Shown in pieces: positions 1 to 11,691 of a stretch of 64,000 nucleotides of DNA. Below the pieces are notes generated by a model, which was not told where the DNA came from, did no database searches, and worked only from the letters and a program-made list of their open reading frames with translations. The stretch comes from Corticium candelabrum. Taxonomy: Eukaryota > Porifera > Homoscleromorpha > Homosclerophorida > Plakinidae. The position numbers were made by a program, and so were the translations under genes. Each line of letters starts with the position of its first letter. Within the stretch, counting starts at the first letter, position 1. The DNA lies in NCBI RefSeq assembly GCF_963422355.1, contig NC_085091.1:7442642-7506641 (forward strand). The letters run 5' to 3'.

Positions 1-228
1 ACCCAGAGACAAGGTATAAAATGATCTTAAATGTAATTGTGAATAAGTTGAGTACATTTTGATGACAACAAAAGTTACACATTCATGGACAAAATTAATT
101 AATTTTTTGAAATACATCAGATCTAGAATCACCATGCATGTCATGACCACATCTTTTGGCATATACAGATACAACAACAAGTCTAATAAAAGCCAAACAG
201 ACAGGCATTTCACTAATGTTGCACATAC

Positions 229-3200
229 TGTTATATGAGTCCCTTCTTCAAGACATCCTCCAAGAACTTGATCTTCAACTATAGGTGGTATCTAGAGACA
301 TTGATAACATGCAGACTCAGTAAAATTTCTAATACGTACGTAGAGCTAGTCAAAAAGAACCTTACTGAAAACCAGTGGTTGCTATCGTTTACTACCAGAG
401 TTTCACAATCCAGTTGGTCAAAAAGAGCAATGCCTTGAGACATTCCATTAGAAACCAGTACGCCATTACAACAGTCATCGAATGACATCGAATGATTTGT
501 TGAGGTGCAAATTGTGGAAACATCAAGATCCACAGATTTGTTCCCAGCTGTTTCTTGAATGCCAGCAGAAATTTTGGTATCAAAACTCCAAGAACGTTTC
601 ACAGATGAAAGTGTGGGATATATTATGTGCAAAGAACTGTTGTTAGGCCTTGAGTGACGCATCCAAAAACCTGTCTGATGAAAACGCATAAAAGGGTGTG
701 AGTATTCTCCAACACCTGATTGCTGATAAATAGCTCTCCTCCTGGTAGAAGTTCTCTGCTAACAATGACCAATTAGTACAGACAGATTTGAAAATATTGA
801 TACTCAAAACCAAGTAGTATAGTAAACAAAATGATCAAGAAATAATGCTCACTACACTCACACTTTCAATAAAACAATGTACCGTATTACCTCGCATAGA
901 ACGGCATGCCGTTATGGAACGAATTTTACTAGGGTGCCGTTATACCTCGAGGTACAACAGCATGCCATTGTAAATGAGGGAATTTTACCTGCGCCTCAAG
1001 TTGCACATCCAACAAATCTAACATCTTTCTTAAGCAGTACTACTAACTACTACTAAGTCTTCAAGAAAATGTCATGCATAGATATTACCGGTAAGCACTA
1101 ATCAGTTTCTACTTCTTTGTGTCCTCATCATCATCACTGTCTTGATCTGTCAAACCTGATGGTTCAACATCTACTAATGGTTCTTCGCAAGTAGCTGTTT
1201 CATCTGTCATCAATGCGTTAGTTTGACACGTGTCTCCCCAATTACCGCAATATTAATATCAAAAGATAGGCCTCGTATTACTGTGACTACCGTACCTCGC
1301 TCTATAACGACACTTCACCCTATAACGGCATGCCATTATAGGTACCAGCTGGAGTCGTAGCGGACTCTGGTAAAATTCGCTTATAACGGCATGCCGTTCT
1401 ATGCAAGGTAATACGGTAATACATACAACACATACCAACTGGCAGTAGGATTTCAAAACAATATATGCAACGGAGTGTACCTTCAGTTTCATAAAAGTGG
1501 CAGCTAGTTCAACATTAAATACAAAACTCAAGCTAAATTCTTTGATCCAACCATAGCAATGCAACCTAATGTTGTCTTTGTCATGACAATTTCATTACTT
1601 CTGCAATGCTAACAGCAACATTCTACAACCACTAGAAACGTATACATCTGTCCTATGAACCACTGGTTTATGCTAAGCAGACATAAGGATCAACCAATCA
1701 ATCGATGCATCTAACACTTCAATAAATTTAAAGTGATACACGATTACAAAGTAATACTAAAATCTCTCATGTCAGAGAGTTCTGCTACAAAAAGATTATA
1801 TATAACAACAATATATCTTACCTTAGAACGCTTAGCCAACACTCTCTCACCAGATACTGACGGTAGTGCCTTCATTGCTTCCAGTTGCCTCGCTTTTCTG
1901 TGTTCCTCTTCTCCTTGTGTCTATTAATGGAAAAACCCAATGAAATAACTCAACCAAACAGTCAACAAATACATCACAGCAGTTTCCACTTTACTTTAAT
2001 TTTCTAGCCTGATAGATGACTTCATTCTACACTCACAACATATATACCTGCAACTGAGTTTTCAGTTGGTCCACCATTTGGGTCAAGTCACAAATTTCCT
2101 AGAACGCAGAAATTTGTGATAAGAAAGCAGAAATTACAGATACTGCATGTAACTAAAGAAGCTGCATTACAGTCTCTATCTGCAAGCTATACAATAAGTG
2201 CCCAAGTCATCATGCACTAGTTACAACACAAGTTATTGCGTTACTTTTCTAGTTTCATATCCATCAAGCTACATGCTCTACTACCTACTACGCTACTAAA
2301 TCCTTAATTTAAGTTATACACTAATACAATCCATTGCACCTGGTCTTGAGCCTTTAGTTGGCAATCTTTTTGGGAATTCTGTTGGCACAAATCACCAATT
2401 TTCTACAAAAGGACAAATTGACATGCAAAAATGAAAACTACATTGCACTACCATTACTTCTTTCTGCACAAAACTTCATGTTTACACATGCGGCCATACA
2501 ATAAGACTCCGCATCACACACTGTCAGTATTATTTACTTTTCTAGTTTCATACCCTTCAAGATACACAAATACGTGCACTCCATTTACACACCTGCTCTT
2601 GTTTTCGTAATAGATCATCCTTTTGACAATTCTGTTGCCGCAGATCATCAACTTCCTACAACAGAAAAAAATTTGACACACAAAAAAGTACAATTAAACT
2701 ACACTGCAGTATGGTAAAGTTGCATTAGTACTTTCTGCACAAAACTTCATGTTTACACATGCGGCCATACAATAAGACTCCGCATCACACACTGTCAGTA
2801 TTATTTACTTTTCTAGTTTCATACCCTTCAAGATACACAAATACGTGCACTCCATTTACACACCTGCTCTTGTTTTCGTAATAGATCATCCTTTTGACAA
2901 TTCTGTTGCCGCAGATCATCAACTTCCTACAACAGGAAAAAATTTGACACAAAAAAAGGACAATTAAACTACACTGCAGTATGGTAAAGTTGCATTAGTA
3001 CTTTCTGCACAAAACTTTATGTCTTGATGCAGCCATATAGTACAATAAAAAACTTGGGCAACAGTTTGATTCCCCAAAGTCACTTCAATCTTACATTCTT
3101 AGTCTATTATACCTGCTCTTGAGCCTTCAGCTGGCAATTCTTTTCACAATTCTGTTGGCGCAAAGCAACAGTTTCCTACAACAAAAAAAGACATTTGACA

Positions 3201-5772
3201 TCAGTCAAAATACAACTTTACAGTATCAATGAGACAGTTCTTTAGTGACAAGTTATCAGGTTTCGCACAATACCAACCACTTCACTGCTTTCTCTCTACT
3301 TGCTGATCAACATGTTAAAAGATTGGCCCGTGTCCCACGTATACAGACTGTATAACCATACATTTGCTCATATGTAAATTTTTTTATGGACAATTATTAT
3401 ATTATACACCATTTATAACGACAATACCCACTGATAGTATAATAAGTACCTCTTTCATTGTCTGCATTTCCGCCTGATTCTGGCGTATAATAGATTGCAA
3501 ACTCTAAAGCAGCAATTTCCTTGCATAAACAAATCCGCACCTACAGCAAGTGTGCTTCAGAGTACCTGCGCTAAGCCATCCACAGGCAGAGACTGACAAA
3601 AATTCAAATCAGTATAAACTTTTGGTCGCAAGTCAAAATTAAGTGTAAATTTTTACTGATTCAGTAGTGGAGAGAGGCTCAGAGCAAGTTCCTTTGCCAT
3701 CTCCACCCTGCAGTAGCTATAGTTAAACACAGTTTGCTACACATGTAATACATAGCATTGTAGCTATACATGCTTACTGTAGCAGGCACATTTGTTGGAT
3801 CCGACACCAGCTACATGACACAATATCATTACACCATGAAACATTAAATTTAGTATTTTCTACAATTGCAAGTACCCTATGTCCTTTTGTCATTGATCTA
3901 CTACATGCATCCTTGCTTCTAACACCTATCAGTTAGTCAATTTCAACATGACTTCCAAGTGCGAATAGTCATAATGTTTACCTTCACTTGTGCAAGACGA
4001 CTCTAAAGTAGAGGCCGTTTCATGCTTTACACCTAAGTAAATAATTTCTGTAATAAGCAAGACAAAAACAGTCTAACCTACTCCAAACCTTTCTCAAGAC
4101 CCTTGTCCACTAGTTTTGAAGATGGCAACTCTTCAGAGGACTCGAATGGCAAACACTCATCAAACTTAAAATTGTCTACACACACACCAAAGTGTCATTG
4201 TAAACAAAATAATATAGCAATACCATACAAGACACCACACCAAAAGCTAAGGTTCATAGTACACTACACTTTGCAACTATTCGATACCCAGACCACCCTA
4301 GAAATGCACCCAAGTTTCTCCAGTACTAAGCATTTCACAGTACATTTCCACAAATAGAAACACCTTAATTAAAATTTGATGAGCTAGTTGTACAGTAGCT
4401 GATAGCATAAATACACTGTGTTTTCTGCAATCTATATCCCAAGCCTGATAAGCACAAAAATTGCTATCAGAAAACAAGATTATATGGTTGTTCATACAAA
4501 TAAAAAAGAACACTCAACGACAACATGTACCAAAGACAACTATACTCAACACCTGGTATTCACAATCAAAACAAAGAAGAGTACGCTGTTGCCATAGTAA
4601 GTCCAGGTCTTGGATCCCTACTGCGCATAACATATTTCATACATGCATTAGTGGTTGTGAGTGTACTTGATACAAGGTTCTGCCCATGGTGGTGGAAGGT
4701 GGTCGGGCCCAACCGGCCGTCACTTGACAAACACCGACCATCACTCCGCATATTCTGACTACCACTCTATATTTAGCTAGCATTTACTTGCTCCAAGACA
4801 ATGAGCATTGAAAGGTGAGCAGTTTGTTGAAAGGTGAGCAATTGGTTCACACTGTGACATAGTGGCAGACCCCCAGCATTGATACAATCCATAATACAAT
4901 CTATCGCTCAGGGTGGTGTGAGATCCATGCAGTACAGCAGTCTGCATGTCAGCGATGAGCAAAACAATATCCTAGGCGCCCTGTGATAGAGCCAGTCAAC
5001 GTTGTCTTTCGGGTTTTCTTGGTAGACAGGATCACCGGCTGTTCAAAACCTGCATTAGGCGCATGGATGGCAGACGTCTAACCATGCCACAGTATCTACA
5101 AACGTAGACTGGGCCACATAGTTACCCGACAGTTGACAGAAGTTGCAGCTTTCTTAGATCTGCTTTCAGATCATGGACCATCCATAGTACGATACATTGT
5201 GTTTGCCGCTTTCTCGTCTGTTTTGCAACGATGCTTGTTTGTCCGGGAGTTTGCTTTACTTATTTCAAAATATCCAAAATAAACCACATGCACCCCTTAA
5301 TGCAGCGGATACCCGACCACCATTCTGAAAATTAAAATTAATCCTGGGCAGAACACTGTTGATATACCAGTTATAATATCTATTAAATTACCTTTGGTGA
5401 CAACGTCTTCTTCAGATCCACGATGAAAGAAACCAGATTCATATTGACAGAACTGTTTCCTAGCAATGGGTTTATCACATTTTGTTGAATCATCTAAATT
5501 TGGCACATCAACATGTAGACTCACACAAAAGAACACTCAAATTATAATATGCACTATATCTTTGTCATTACCACAAACTGTTGTCTCTTTGAAATTCCTG
5601 TACTGCTTAGCATCACCCGTTGTTAATGAATAGTCTAAACATTTCAACAAGTACTGTAGTATGCCATACCACAATGCAGTCTGAATTATGCCTTGGTTTG
5701 TAAAAATTCAGCAAAAGATTATGGTTGTGGTAGTTAGTTTTGTTGTTGTTGTTGTTGCTGTTGTGTCATGTG

Positions 5773-5854
<82 letters not shown>

Positions 5855-6453
5855 ATCTGTGTGTGTGTGTGTGTGCCGGTAGGTTGTGTCAAAACTGTGT
5901 TAAACATAATTCAATTTCTTAGATAAGCACAATGCAAACATACTTACCAATTCTGGGATCCACAATAGCTGCACTAGCCTGCAGATCCTGACCCTGAGAA
6001 GTAGAAGGCTCACTGACTGCTGAGACAATGAGTCTAGAGCTGTCTAAGCCACATCCTGCCTGATTCTGAGTACAAGCAGCCAAGACATCAGCAGTATGCC
6101 CATCTTGCACAGATGCATCTAAATACATACAACAATAACAGAACACACAACCTAACATATAGAATCATACTACGCATTAGTGGGCACTTGCCCAGACTTC
6201 CAATATCATAAAAAATGTCTAACACCCACAGTGGCATAAACTATAATTATTTAATCAAGCCACTGCCATTACCAGTATCACTGTTTGTACGCGAACGCAA
6301 ACTGGCTTTGCCTTCTGATACGTCTTTGCCTTTCTTAAACTTTGCAGAATCCCTCGATTTCTTTTCTATGTATAATAGATGTATACCAAAAACATTCTTG
6401 CAAGATATGTACTAGTAGGATTACTCACCAGTGTTTGAATTTCGATTTCCCAT
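229..6453 (-). CDS. Gene A: modular coiled-coil protein, unrecognised family (3' end probably beyond window)
   Basis: I do not recognise this family. Exons that fit splice sites and phase, in transcript order: 6453-6429 (ATG, begins MGNRNSNT), 6365-6273 (Lys/Arg/Ser-rich), 6118-5948 (DASVQDGHTADV), 5691-5572 (LLKCLDY), 5493-5392, then less certain exons at 4552-4531, about 4447-4365, 4175-4089, 4002-3982 and 3707-3657, then 3503-3450, 3175-3113, 2926-2864, 2655-2593, 2402-2340, 2098-2048, 1920-1822, 755-366 and 291-229. The first coding exon ends in phase 1 and the next four start and end in phase 1. From 3503 down all are phase 0. The four 63-bp exons each encode 21 residues, three heptads, with repeated LRQQN motifs, so a coiled coil is likely. 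Gly2 after the start could be myristoylated (inference). The link between the phase-1 and phase-0 blocks (about 5390-3700) is not resolved. No stop codon or polyA site is seen at the low end, so the gene probably continues beyond position 1. Confidence 0.65.
882..1416. mobile_element. Tigger/pogo-like DNA transposon remnant with TIRs and TA target duplication
   Basis: The ends are inverted repeats of about 33 bp (CCGTATTACC...GCATGCCGTTAT and its complement), flanked by TA on both sides (880-881 and 1417-1418). Inside, the minus strand encodes an acidic tail ending DQDSDDDEDTKK followed by a stop near 1158, which resembles the C-terminus of CENP-B/Tigger-type DDE transposases. The element is 535 bp, so most of the transposase is missing. 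It sits in an intron of gene A between the exons at 1822-1920 and 366-755. Confidence 0.7.
2460..3000. repeat. Two-copy tandem duplication (271 bp) containing an entire coiled-coil exon
   Basis: Positions 2460-2730 and 2731-3000 are nearly identical in exon and intron. The 63-bp exons inside (2593-2655 and 2864-2926, minus strand) match base for base. A third copy begins at 3001 but diverges after about 20 bp. The duplication adds exactly three heptads to gene A and keeps phase 0. Near identity of the intron sequence shows it is recent, or kept similar by gene conversion. Confidence 0.9.
5774..5875. repeat. (GT)n microsatellite in gene A intron
   Basis: About 100 bp of GT dinucleotides with one CATC interruption. 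On the transcribed minus strand this is a CA repeat, located between the exons 6118-5948 and 5691-5572. The same intron carries a CA repeat in all three units of gene B. Confidence 0.95.
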
Positions 6454-7108
6454 TGAGCAATACTAGCAAATCCTAAACAAACATCAACAATAATAATTAT
6501 TTAGAAAAAAGTACAATATCATGTTGTTGCAACTGTCTCTGCTGACATACACTCATTGCAATAATTAAAGACAAGCACACAAAAGTCTATGAGACCATTG
6601 CCTTCTGCATGTCAGCACAACGCAGTTATCTGCAAGAGTATTAATTGTCTCAATTTCCACAACAATGTAAGTACAACACCCCACATCCAAAAGAAATAAT
6701 TAATTTAATTAATTGATTAGCCTGAAGTGGATGCTGACAAAAGTTTCACGGATTACAGAGCTTTCTGTTAGAACAAAATTTGTGAACTAGAGTTTACAGC
6801 TAGATTACATTATATTACACAGACTAACACGTTTCTTACAACTTTTGCATAAAAACTACTAGCTGATTACCCAGTTCCTCGCCTGGCAAATTAATTAAAG
6901 GTTAAATCAATTTATAATTAGGCACAAAATCCTGCGTATACCTACACACTTAATTCGGACATCATACTTTAGTTATATTTTATTGAGCGGATACAACACA
7001 AACTCACAGTGCGTCGAACATTGCAGCTATTCGACGTCCATACATGTTCACTGTACGGGCAAACAAACGTGTATTTCTTAAGGACCCGGATATCGTCGAA
7101 ACAAGCTT

Positions 7109-7308
7109 GTGTCACGATCTACAGAAAAAACGCCAGCACAAAGCAAAGCACAGGGCACCAGCCATCGGGAAGGACAAAAGTTGCTTTTCAAAAGTAGCCA
7201 AGGTCGCGTGCTAAAAGAGGAGCAGAAAGGAGCGGCGGTTTGGGAGAACACAGAGAACAAACATTCAAAATGGCTGCAACCCATGGAGCACTTTCCTTTT
7301 AGATAATA
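7109..7308. repeat. Dispersed repeat, copy 1 (other copy near 9736-9922)
   Basis: Shares blocks such as CAGCACAAAGCAAAGCACAG, TTCAAAAGTAG and CATTCAAAATGGCTGC in the same order with 9736-9922. The CAAAATGGC core resembles a YY1 site, so this could be duplicated promoter or 5' UTR sequence rather than a transposon. No coding capacity is convincing. Confidence 0.6.
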
Positions 7309-7436
7309 GATACCAGTAGATAGATAGATAAAGTAGGCGTGTACAGGATATATTGTACACCACTTTTATTTGCTGGTATTCATAGAGGCTTGAAGAATAC
7401 ACACCCCATTTAGCTGGGGGTGCGTATTGTACCATG

Positions 7437-7472
7437 CGCGCGCACACACACACACACACACGCATGCGTGCG

Positions 7473-7521
<49 letters not shown>
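7437..7521. repeat. (CA)n microsatellite
   Basis: A CA/CG-rich alternating tract, interrupted by GCGTGCGCACG, at one end of the SINE at 7522-7960. Confidence 0.95.
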
Positions 7522-7524
<3 letters not shown>

Positions 7525-7960
7525 GGACAATGGACAAATGTTAAGCCCTCCACGTCTTTCGCCGTCGACCTTGAGGTCAGTTACAGAGATACCTCCCCTG
7601 CCTCTAGAGACAGGACCTCCATGCGCTACGGGAGTCTTGGGGCCAGCGCTACAATCCACCTGGAGCTTGACCAGAGTCATCCAGGGGCACTGACTATGGC
7701 GCGGCTCTGGGACTGGACACCAAGGCCCACGCGAACCCGTCTCCTGCATGATGTTGCTGCCAAGCCAGCGGTCTTGTCCACCCCAGTCAATCACCAGGTA
7801 CTCATTTATACTCCTGAGTTGAGAGAAGCAATTGTGGGTCAGTTTCTTGCTCAAGGAAACCGCGACAGTGTCGCCTCCACCAGGATCGAACCTTCAACCC
7901 TCATCACGGAATACAAGATCCCGAATGTCATCACCAACGCTCTACCGTCTGCTCCACGCG
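7522..7960 (-). mobile_element. tRNA-derived SINE
   Basis: Read on the minus strand from 7960, the head GGAGCAGACGGTAGAGCG followed by GGTTCGATCC about 50 nt later matches the A and B boxes of a RNA polymerase III promoter as found in tRNA-derived SINEs. A body of about 350 bp follows, with no useful reading frame. The head directly abuts the CA repeat at 7962. The family is not named. Confidence 0.6.
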
Positions 7961-7961
7961 C

Positions 7962-7993
7962 CACACACACACACACACACACACACAAACACG

Positions 7994-8059
<66 letters not shown>
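7962..8059. repeat. (CA)n microsatellite followed by (GA)n
   Basis: About 95 bp of CA with CG interruptions, then a short GAGAGA tract to about 8080. It abuts the tRNA-like head of the neighbouring SINE. Confidence 0.95.
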
Positions 8060-8062
<3 letters not shown>

Positions 8063-8239
8063 AGAGAGAGAGAGAGAGACGCAACATAGTCATTATAAAA
8101 CTGTAGAGTGGCAAGGCCCGATCCTACATTTCTTTATTGCAAACTGCAGCTGGCTACCTCTAGTCTAGTTCGTGCGAAAGGATGACGCGCGGGAGAGGTC
8201 CACGCAAGACTACCTCTAGTAGTCTAGAATTGCGCGCGA

Positions 8240-8815
8240 CTGGTCTAGCTAGACGTACAGTAACACCTCTATCTAATATCGGAAATTTAAGAAGCCACAA
8301 TACTCACAATACTCAGGCATTAACAACAGCTAAAGACGAATTGAACGTACAACAGGCTATGCGCAACGTCCACGGTTGGGCGTCACCGGCGGCAGGTTGG
8401 AAAAACAACAACACTGTATACTGAAACATGTAAACTGCTAGTAGAACGCCGTTCACCAAACTTTCCTGACAGTTAACAATGCCTCTGAACGACTAGCAGA
8501 TAGCGTTAGTCGATAGTGTCTGTAGGTTAGCTATCATGTACAGTAAATTCCTCGTTCATTCAGAACAACTAACGCACGAAGTCCGAGTTTCCAATATGCA
8601 TGCGTGTCCTGGTGATAAGTGTTTTCACACAAGTCGTTGCAAGCAATTTCGTCGTAAACGATGGCGCGCCACACAGACGCGAATGTTGTCAGCAGGAAGT
8701 CAAAGCTACAAATGCTGGACGATGGTCTTACAACATGCCGACAATTAGGCTACTTGATAGACCGCTACTTGCTTCCGAGAAGACTACAAAATAACACATA
8801 CATCATGGCTTACCT
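8240..8815 (-). promoter_or_regulatory. Putative 5' region upstream of gene A (homologous to 25006-25524)
   Basis: This 575-bp stretch is clearly homologous to 25006-25524. Both lie upstream of minus-strand paralogues (genes A and B). Homology stops at GGTAAGCCATGATG on the minus strand, which looks like a splice donor, so the segment may hold a noncoding first exon and the promoter. Shared blocks include GCGCAACGTCCACGGTTGGG and GTGATAAGTGTTTTCACACA. That it is a promoter is inference; a dispersed repeat is the alternative. Confidence 0.45.
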
Positions 8816-8999
8816 GGAGGTATCTTCCTGGTAGGCAGTGCTTGGACTTAAGTCCCGTATAATAAATATGTGTCAACGTAATGTGGACTCTCACAAAATG
8901 AGTACGTATTTGTGTACAGTAAAAACGTAATAATGCGACGCGTTTCGTTCTAGCAAACGGCAACGGTGAGTTTATCTATGACCGAGAGATACAAAATTC

Positions 9000-9735
9000 T
9001 TATCACGTGACCACATGTTTCTCAAAGTCAGTTTAATTAAAGTCAGAAATCGAAGTCATGATGCCGAAAACGTGAGTATGAGAAGCGTGCCTTCTACAGT
9101 GTATTAATTAAATGATGTGCGGCTGCGAGGGAGCGAAGCAAAATTGAAGCGCACTTCCATTGTACAATGTAGATACCCCTGCGTGTACAGTGTAGTGGCA
9201 ACCAGCATGTGGACATAGTGCAACGGATGCCTATAGGGGCTATGCAGATGAAGAATGGGTGTGGCTATCAGAATCTCAAACAAGTGGTTCCAATTGCTAC
9301 CAATTAACAAATCTATTGATTTTATTTCTGGTGAATCCATGTTTATTGTCAGCTGTACAGCTGACATGTCCCTGTGCCAGCAAAAGGACATTTAGTTCAT
9401 TACTAGTATAGCTCTATGCTTAGTACTCTAATTGGGGCATCGATCCGAGCAATTAGTGGCAAAAAGAATTCCATAGCATGATGTACTCTAGAGTGACCAG
9501 CATTCTTGAGTGGTTGTCTGACATCTCAATGCAGCCGTCCAAGTTTTATGATTCTGAAATTGGAAATGTAAAGAATGGGAGTGAGTGCAGGTTGTTGGAA
9601 CATTGTACGCTCAATCTGCTGCTATAACAGATCCTTGTCTTCATTGCATAGTGATTGTGCCCCAATCATTACTTACATTAATACTAGCTGATAGGAAACA
9701 AACTTTTTGGGTGAAGTTACGATTTATAGTATATA
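9000..9735. other. Intergenic stretch, nothing recognised
   Basis: No reading frame with coding character, no RNA gene and no clear repeat structure was found here. Confidence 0.5.
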
Positions 9736-9922
9736 CGGATGAACGTCAGCACAAAGCAAAGCACAGGGTACATACCGGCCATGCACTGCGAAGGGCACCG
9801 GTCGCTCTTCAAAAGTAGAGAAGGTCACTTGCATGCATAAGGAGGAGCAGAAAAGAGCAGCAGTTTGCAAGCACACAAGGAACGAACATTCAAAATGGCT
9901 GCCCATGGAGCATTTTCCTTTA
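9736..9922. repeat. Dispersed repeat, copy 2 (other copy near 7109-7308)
   Basis: Same order of conserved blocks as the first copy, including AACATTCAAAATGGCTGC and CCATGGAGCA. It lies just past the stop codon of the Ulp1-like exon. Confidence 0.6.
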
Positions 9923-9933
9923 CATATATGGAT

Positions 9934-10746
9934 TCAGTGATGTCCATTGTAATAACTCCAACAATTAGGGCAGAGTACATCTGCTCCTGGACTAACATTT
10001 CCCCAAGTTATCCAATCTTTGCATTTGCTGCATTCAACAAAACGCTGTCCTGTATACGAATAGAATCTAAATTTGACTTCTTTGCATCTCCGCCGCTGGG
10101 TGTTTTGATTACCTCTTGGAAAAGTAGTCAGAAATCGTCTCTTCAGGCATTTCAACAAATGCGTTCTAAGCTCCGGTTGGTGATAGGTCACGTCTCGAGG
10201 ATCATTACCATAAACAACATCAGTAATGAAAGCAACTGCAAATACACCACAGTCATTCCCTCCATCTTGCTGCTGCACAGATGCAATTGAAAATTCAATG
10301 TATGGCTCTGTGCTATACAATGTAATAATTTGTTGAAACAACTCCTCCGACAAACTTCCTTGAAATGAGCTGTCATAAATGTGAATAGCTCCTTTGTCAT
10401 CTTTATATGACACAACCCAGTGTCCTGGAACATAGTGGATCTGCACTGAATTCTTTTCTGCTTTGTGAAACTTCAGCATTGTATTTTGAAGACCGTTTAT
10501 TCCACGCCATAACCTCAGAATTTGCTGGGTAAAATTTAGTATACTGTTATCTAGCCATTTAAATTTATTTTCCAGAGTTGTACAAATATGCCAATCCATT
10601 TGTTGCCTCTGTTCACGCCATTCCCAATGACGATGATGCCGTAGATGTTGTTCATGTGTTTGATACTCATGTGCTCGATCTTGACGTTGTTGTTTGCAGT
10701 TAGATTGTGGTTTTTTAATACCGTAAGGCTGCCGATTGACCGATAG
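9934..10746 (-). CDS. Ulp1/SENP-type (C48) cysteine protease, terminal exon
   Basis: One 813-bp open exon with a splice acceptor (TTTGTAG) at 10746 and a stop at 9934. The first 60 residues are Arg/Gln/His-rich. The catalytic set of C48 proteases is visible in order: His in GHWVVS, Asp in IYDSSF, then Gln and Cys in QQQDGGNDCGVFA. A C-terminal module with ECSKCKDW and LCPNC resembles a PHD or treble-clef zinc finger, although the expected His/Cys pair between them is not obvious. Such proteases remove ubiquitin-like modifiers, and they are also common in DNA transposons, where their targets are unknown. The upstream exons were not found. A Helitron relic lies 0.95 kb upstream on the same strand, so this may be transposon cargo rather than a host gene. 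Confidence 0.7.
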   Translation of the reverse strand, partial: LSVNRQPYGIKKPQSNCKQQRQDRAHEYQTHEQHLRHHRHWEWREQRQQMDWHICTTLENKFKWLDNSILNFTQQILRLWRGINGLQNTMLKFHKAEKNSVQIHYVPGHWVVSYKDDKGAIHIYDSSFQGSLSEELFQQIITLYSTEPYIEFSIASVQQQDGGNDCGVFAVAFITDVVYGNDPRDVTYHQPELRTHLLKCLKRRFLTTFPRGNQNTQRRRCKEVKFRFYSYTGQRFVECSKCKDWITWGNVSPGADVLCPNCWSYYNGHH

Positions 10747-10759
10747 CTACAAACAAACA

Positions 10760-11690
10760 AAAAAACATTGCAAGCAATTAGATTATTTAGAACAGCAAGT
10801 AGCTTTGAATTTGTTATTTGGTATAAATTTGTTTGTTTCTATTTTCCTATTTCCATTGTAAACAGATTAGACAACAGAGATATAGTTTCCTACCAAGCGC
10901 TATCTTCACATATTTACAAGCCTGGACTTCCCACGACACATACTCATTAATACCATGCACTACTATGTAAAATAGAAGCTATCTTTGAATCTAATGATAA
11001 GTGTACAGTGCGCTGCTAAGTAACATGAAGAGCGTAAGAAGGGGGCTGAACACATTGACTGGCACATGGGATTGTCGACATCCAATAGCTATAATTCTCT
11101 ATACCTTTTGAAAGCATGCAAAGACATCATCACATCGACTACCATGCTAATTAACACCAGCGATATAACAATGAGCGCATGCGCTGCATTCCAATTGTCC
11201 GTCCGTCAGACCCGTGGTCCAATGGTCTGTTGGACACACTACTGTAACCCTAGCTCATGCATGCCTCGGGTTGAATAATGGTTGCAATATCAAGTTTATA
11301 CAGCTGCTATGTACATAATCACCACAAAAGCTATTCAATTAAGGCCACATAAACTTAATTAATAAAGGCCACATAAACTTAGAAGGCCTGGAAATTCAAG
11401 GCTAGCACGTGTGAGCAGTGGTGACGTCTGTACATTTGAACTGTCAAATTCTGACGAACTGCATGGTTTGGGTGTGTTGTTCGTGAACAACTGAGCATCA
11501 CTGACTTGTACAGCAAATATGCCTCCGGACAGCTAGACAACTCTGCTGCAGTGCCTGATGCTTTAACCACATTGATACAATGCTCATTTGATAGATAATA
11601 AATAAATAATACAGATAAATTTACTGCCCACCACACCTTCAAGACAATGAGAATCTAAAGTAGCCATACAGAACAACTAATCCATCTTGA
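10760..11690. other. Stretch without recognised genes between the protease exon and the Helitron relic
   Basis: Only short, uninformative reading frames. It may be the decayed 3' part of the Helitron on the minus strand, but no helicase motif could be recognised. Confidence 0.4.
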
Positions 11691-11691
11691 G

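Noticed and set aside
4531..4552. 22-bp exon repeated in all units as a certain coding exon
   Set aside because: It is bounded by good splice sites, but in unit 1 the expected frame has a stop and in unit 3 the length changes by four bases, so it is only listed as tentative.
7420..8106. Long plus-strand reading frame of 228 codons
   Set aside because: Its ends are CA repeats (poly Thr-His) and its middle is the SINE; on the minus strand the same region has a Pol III promoter.
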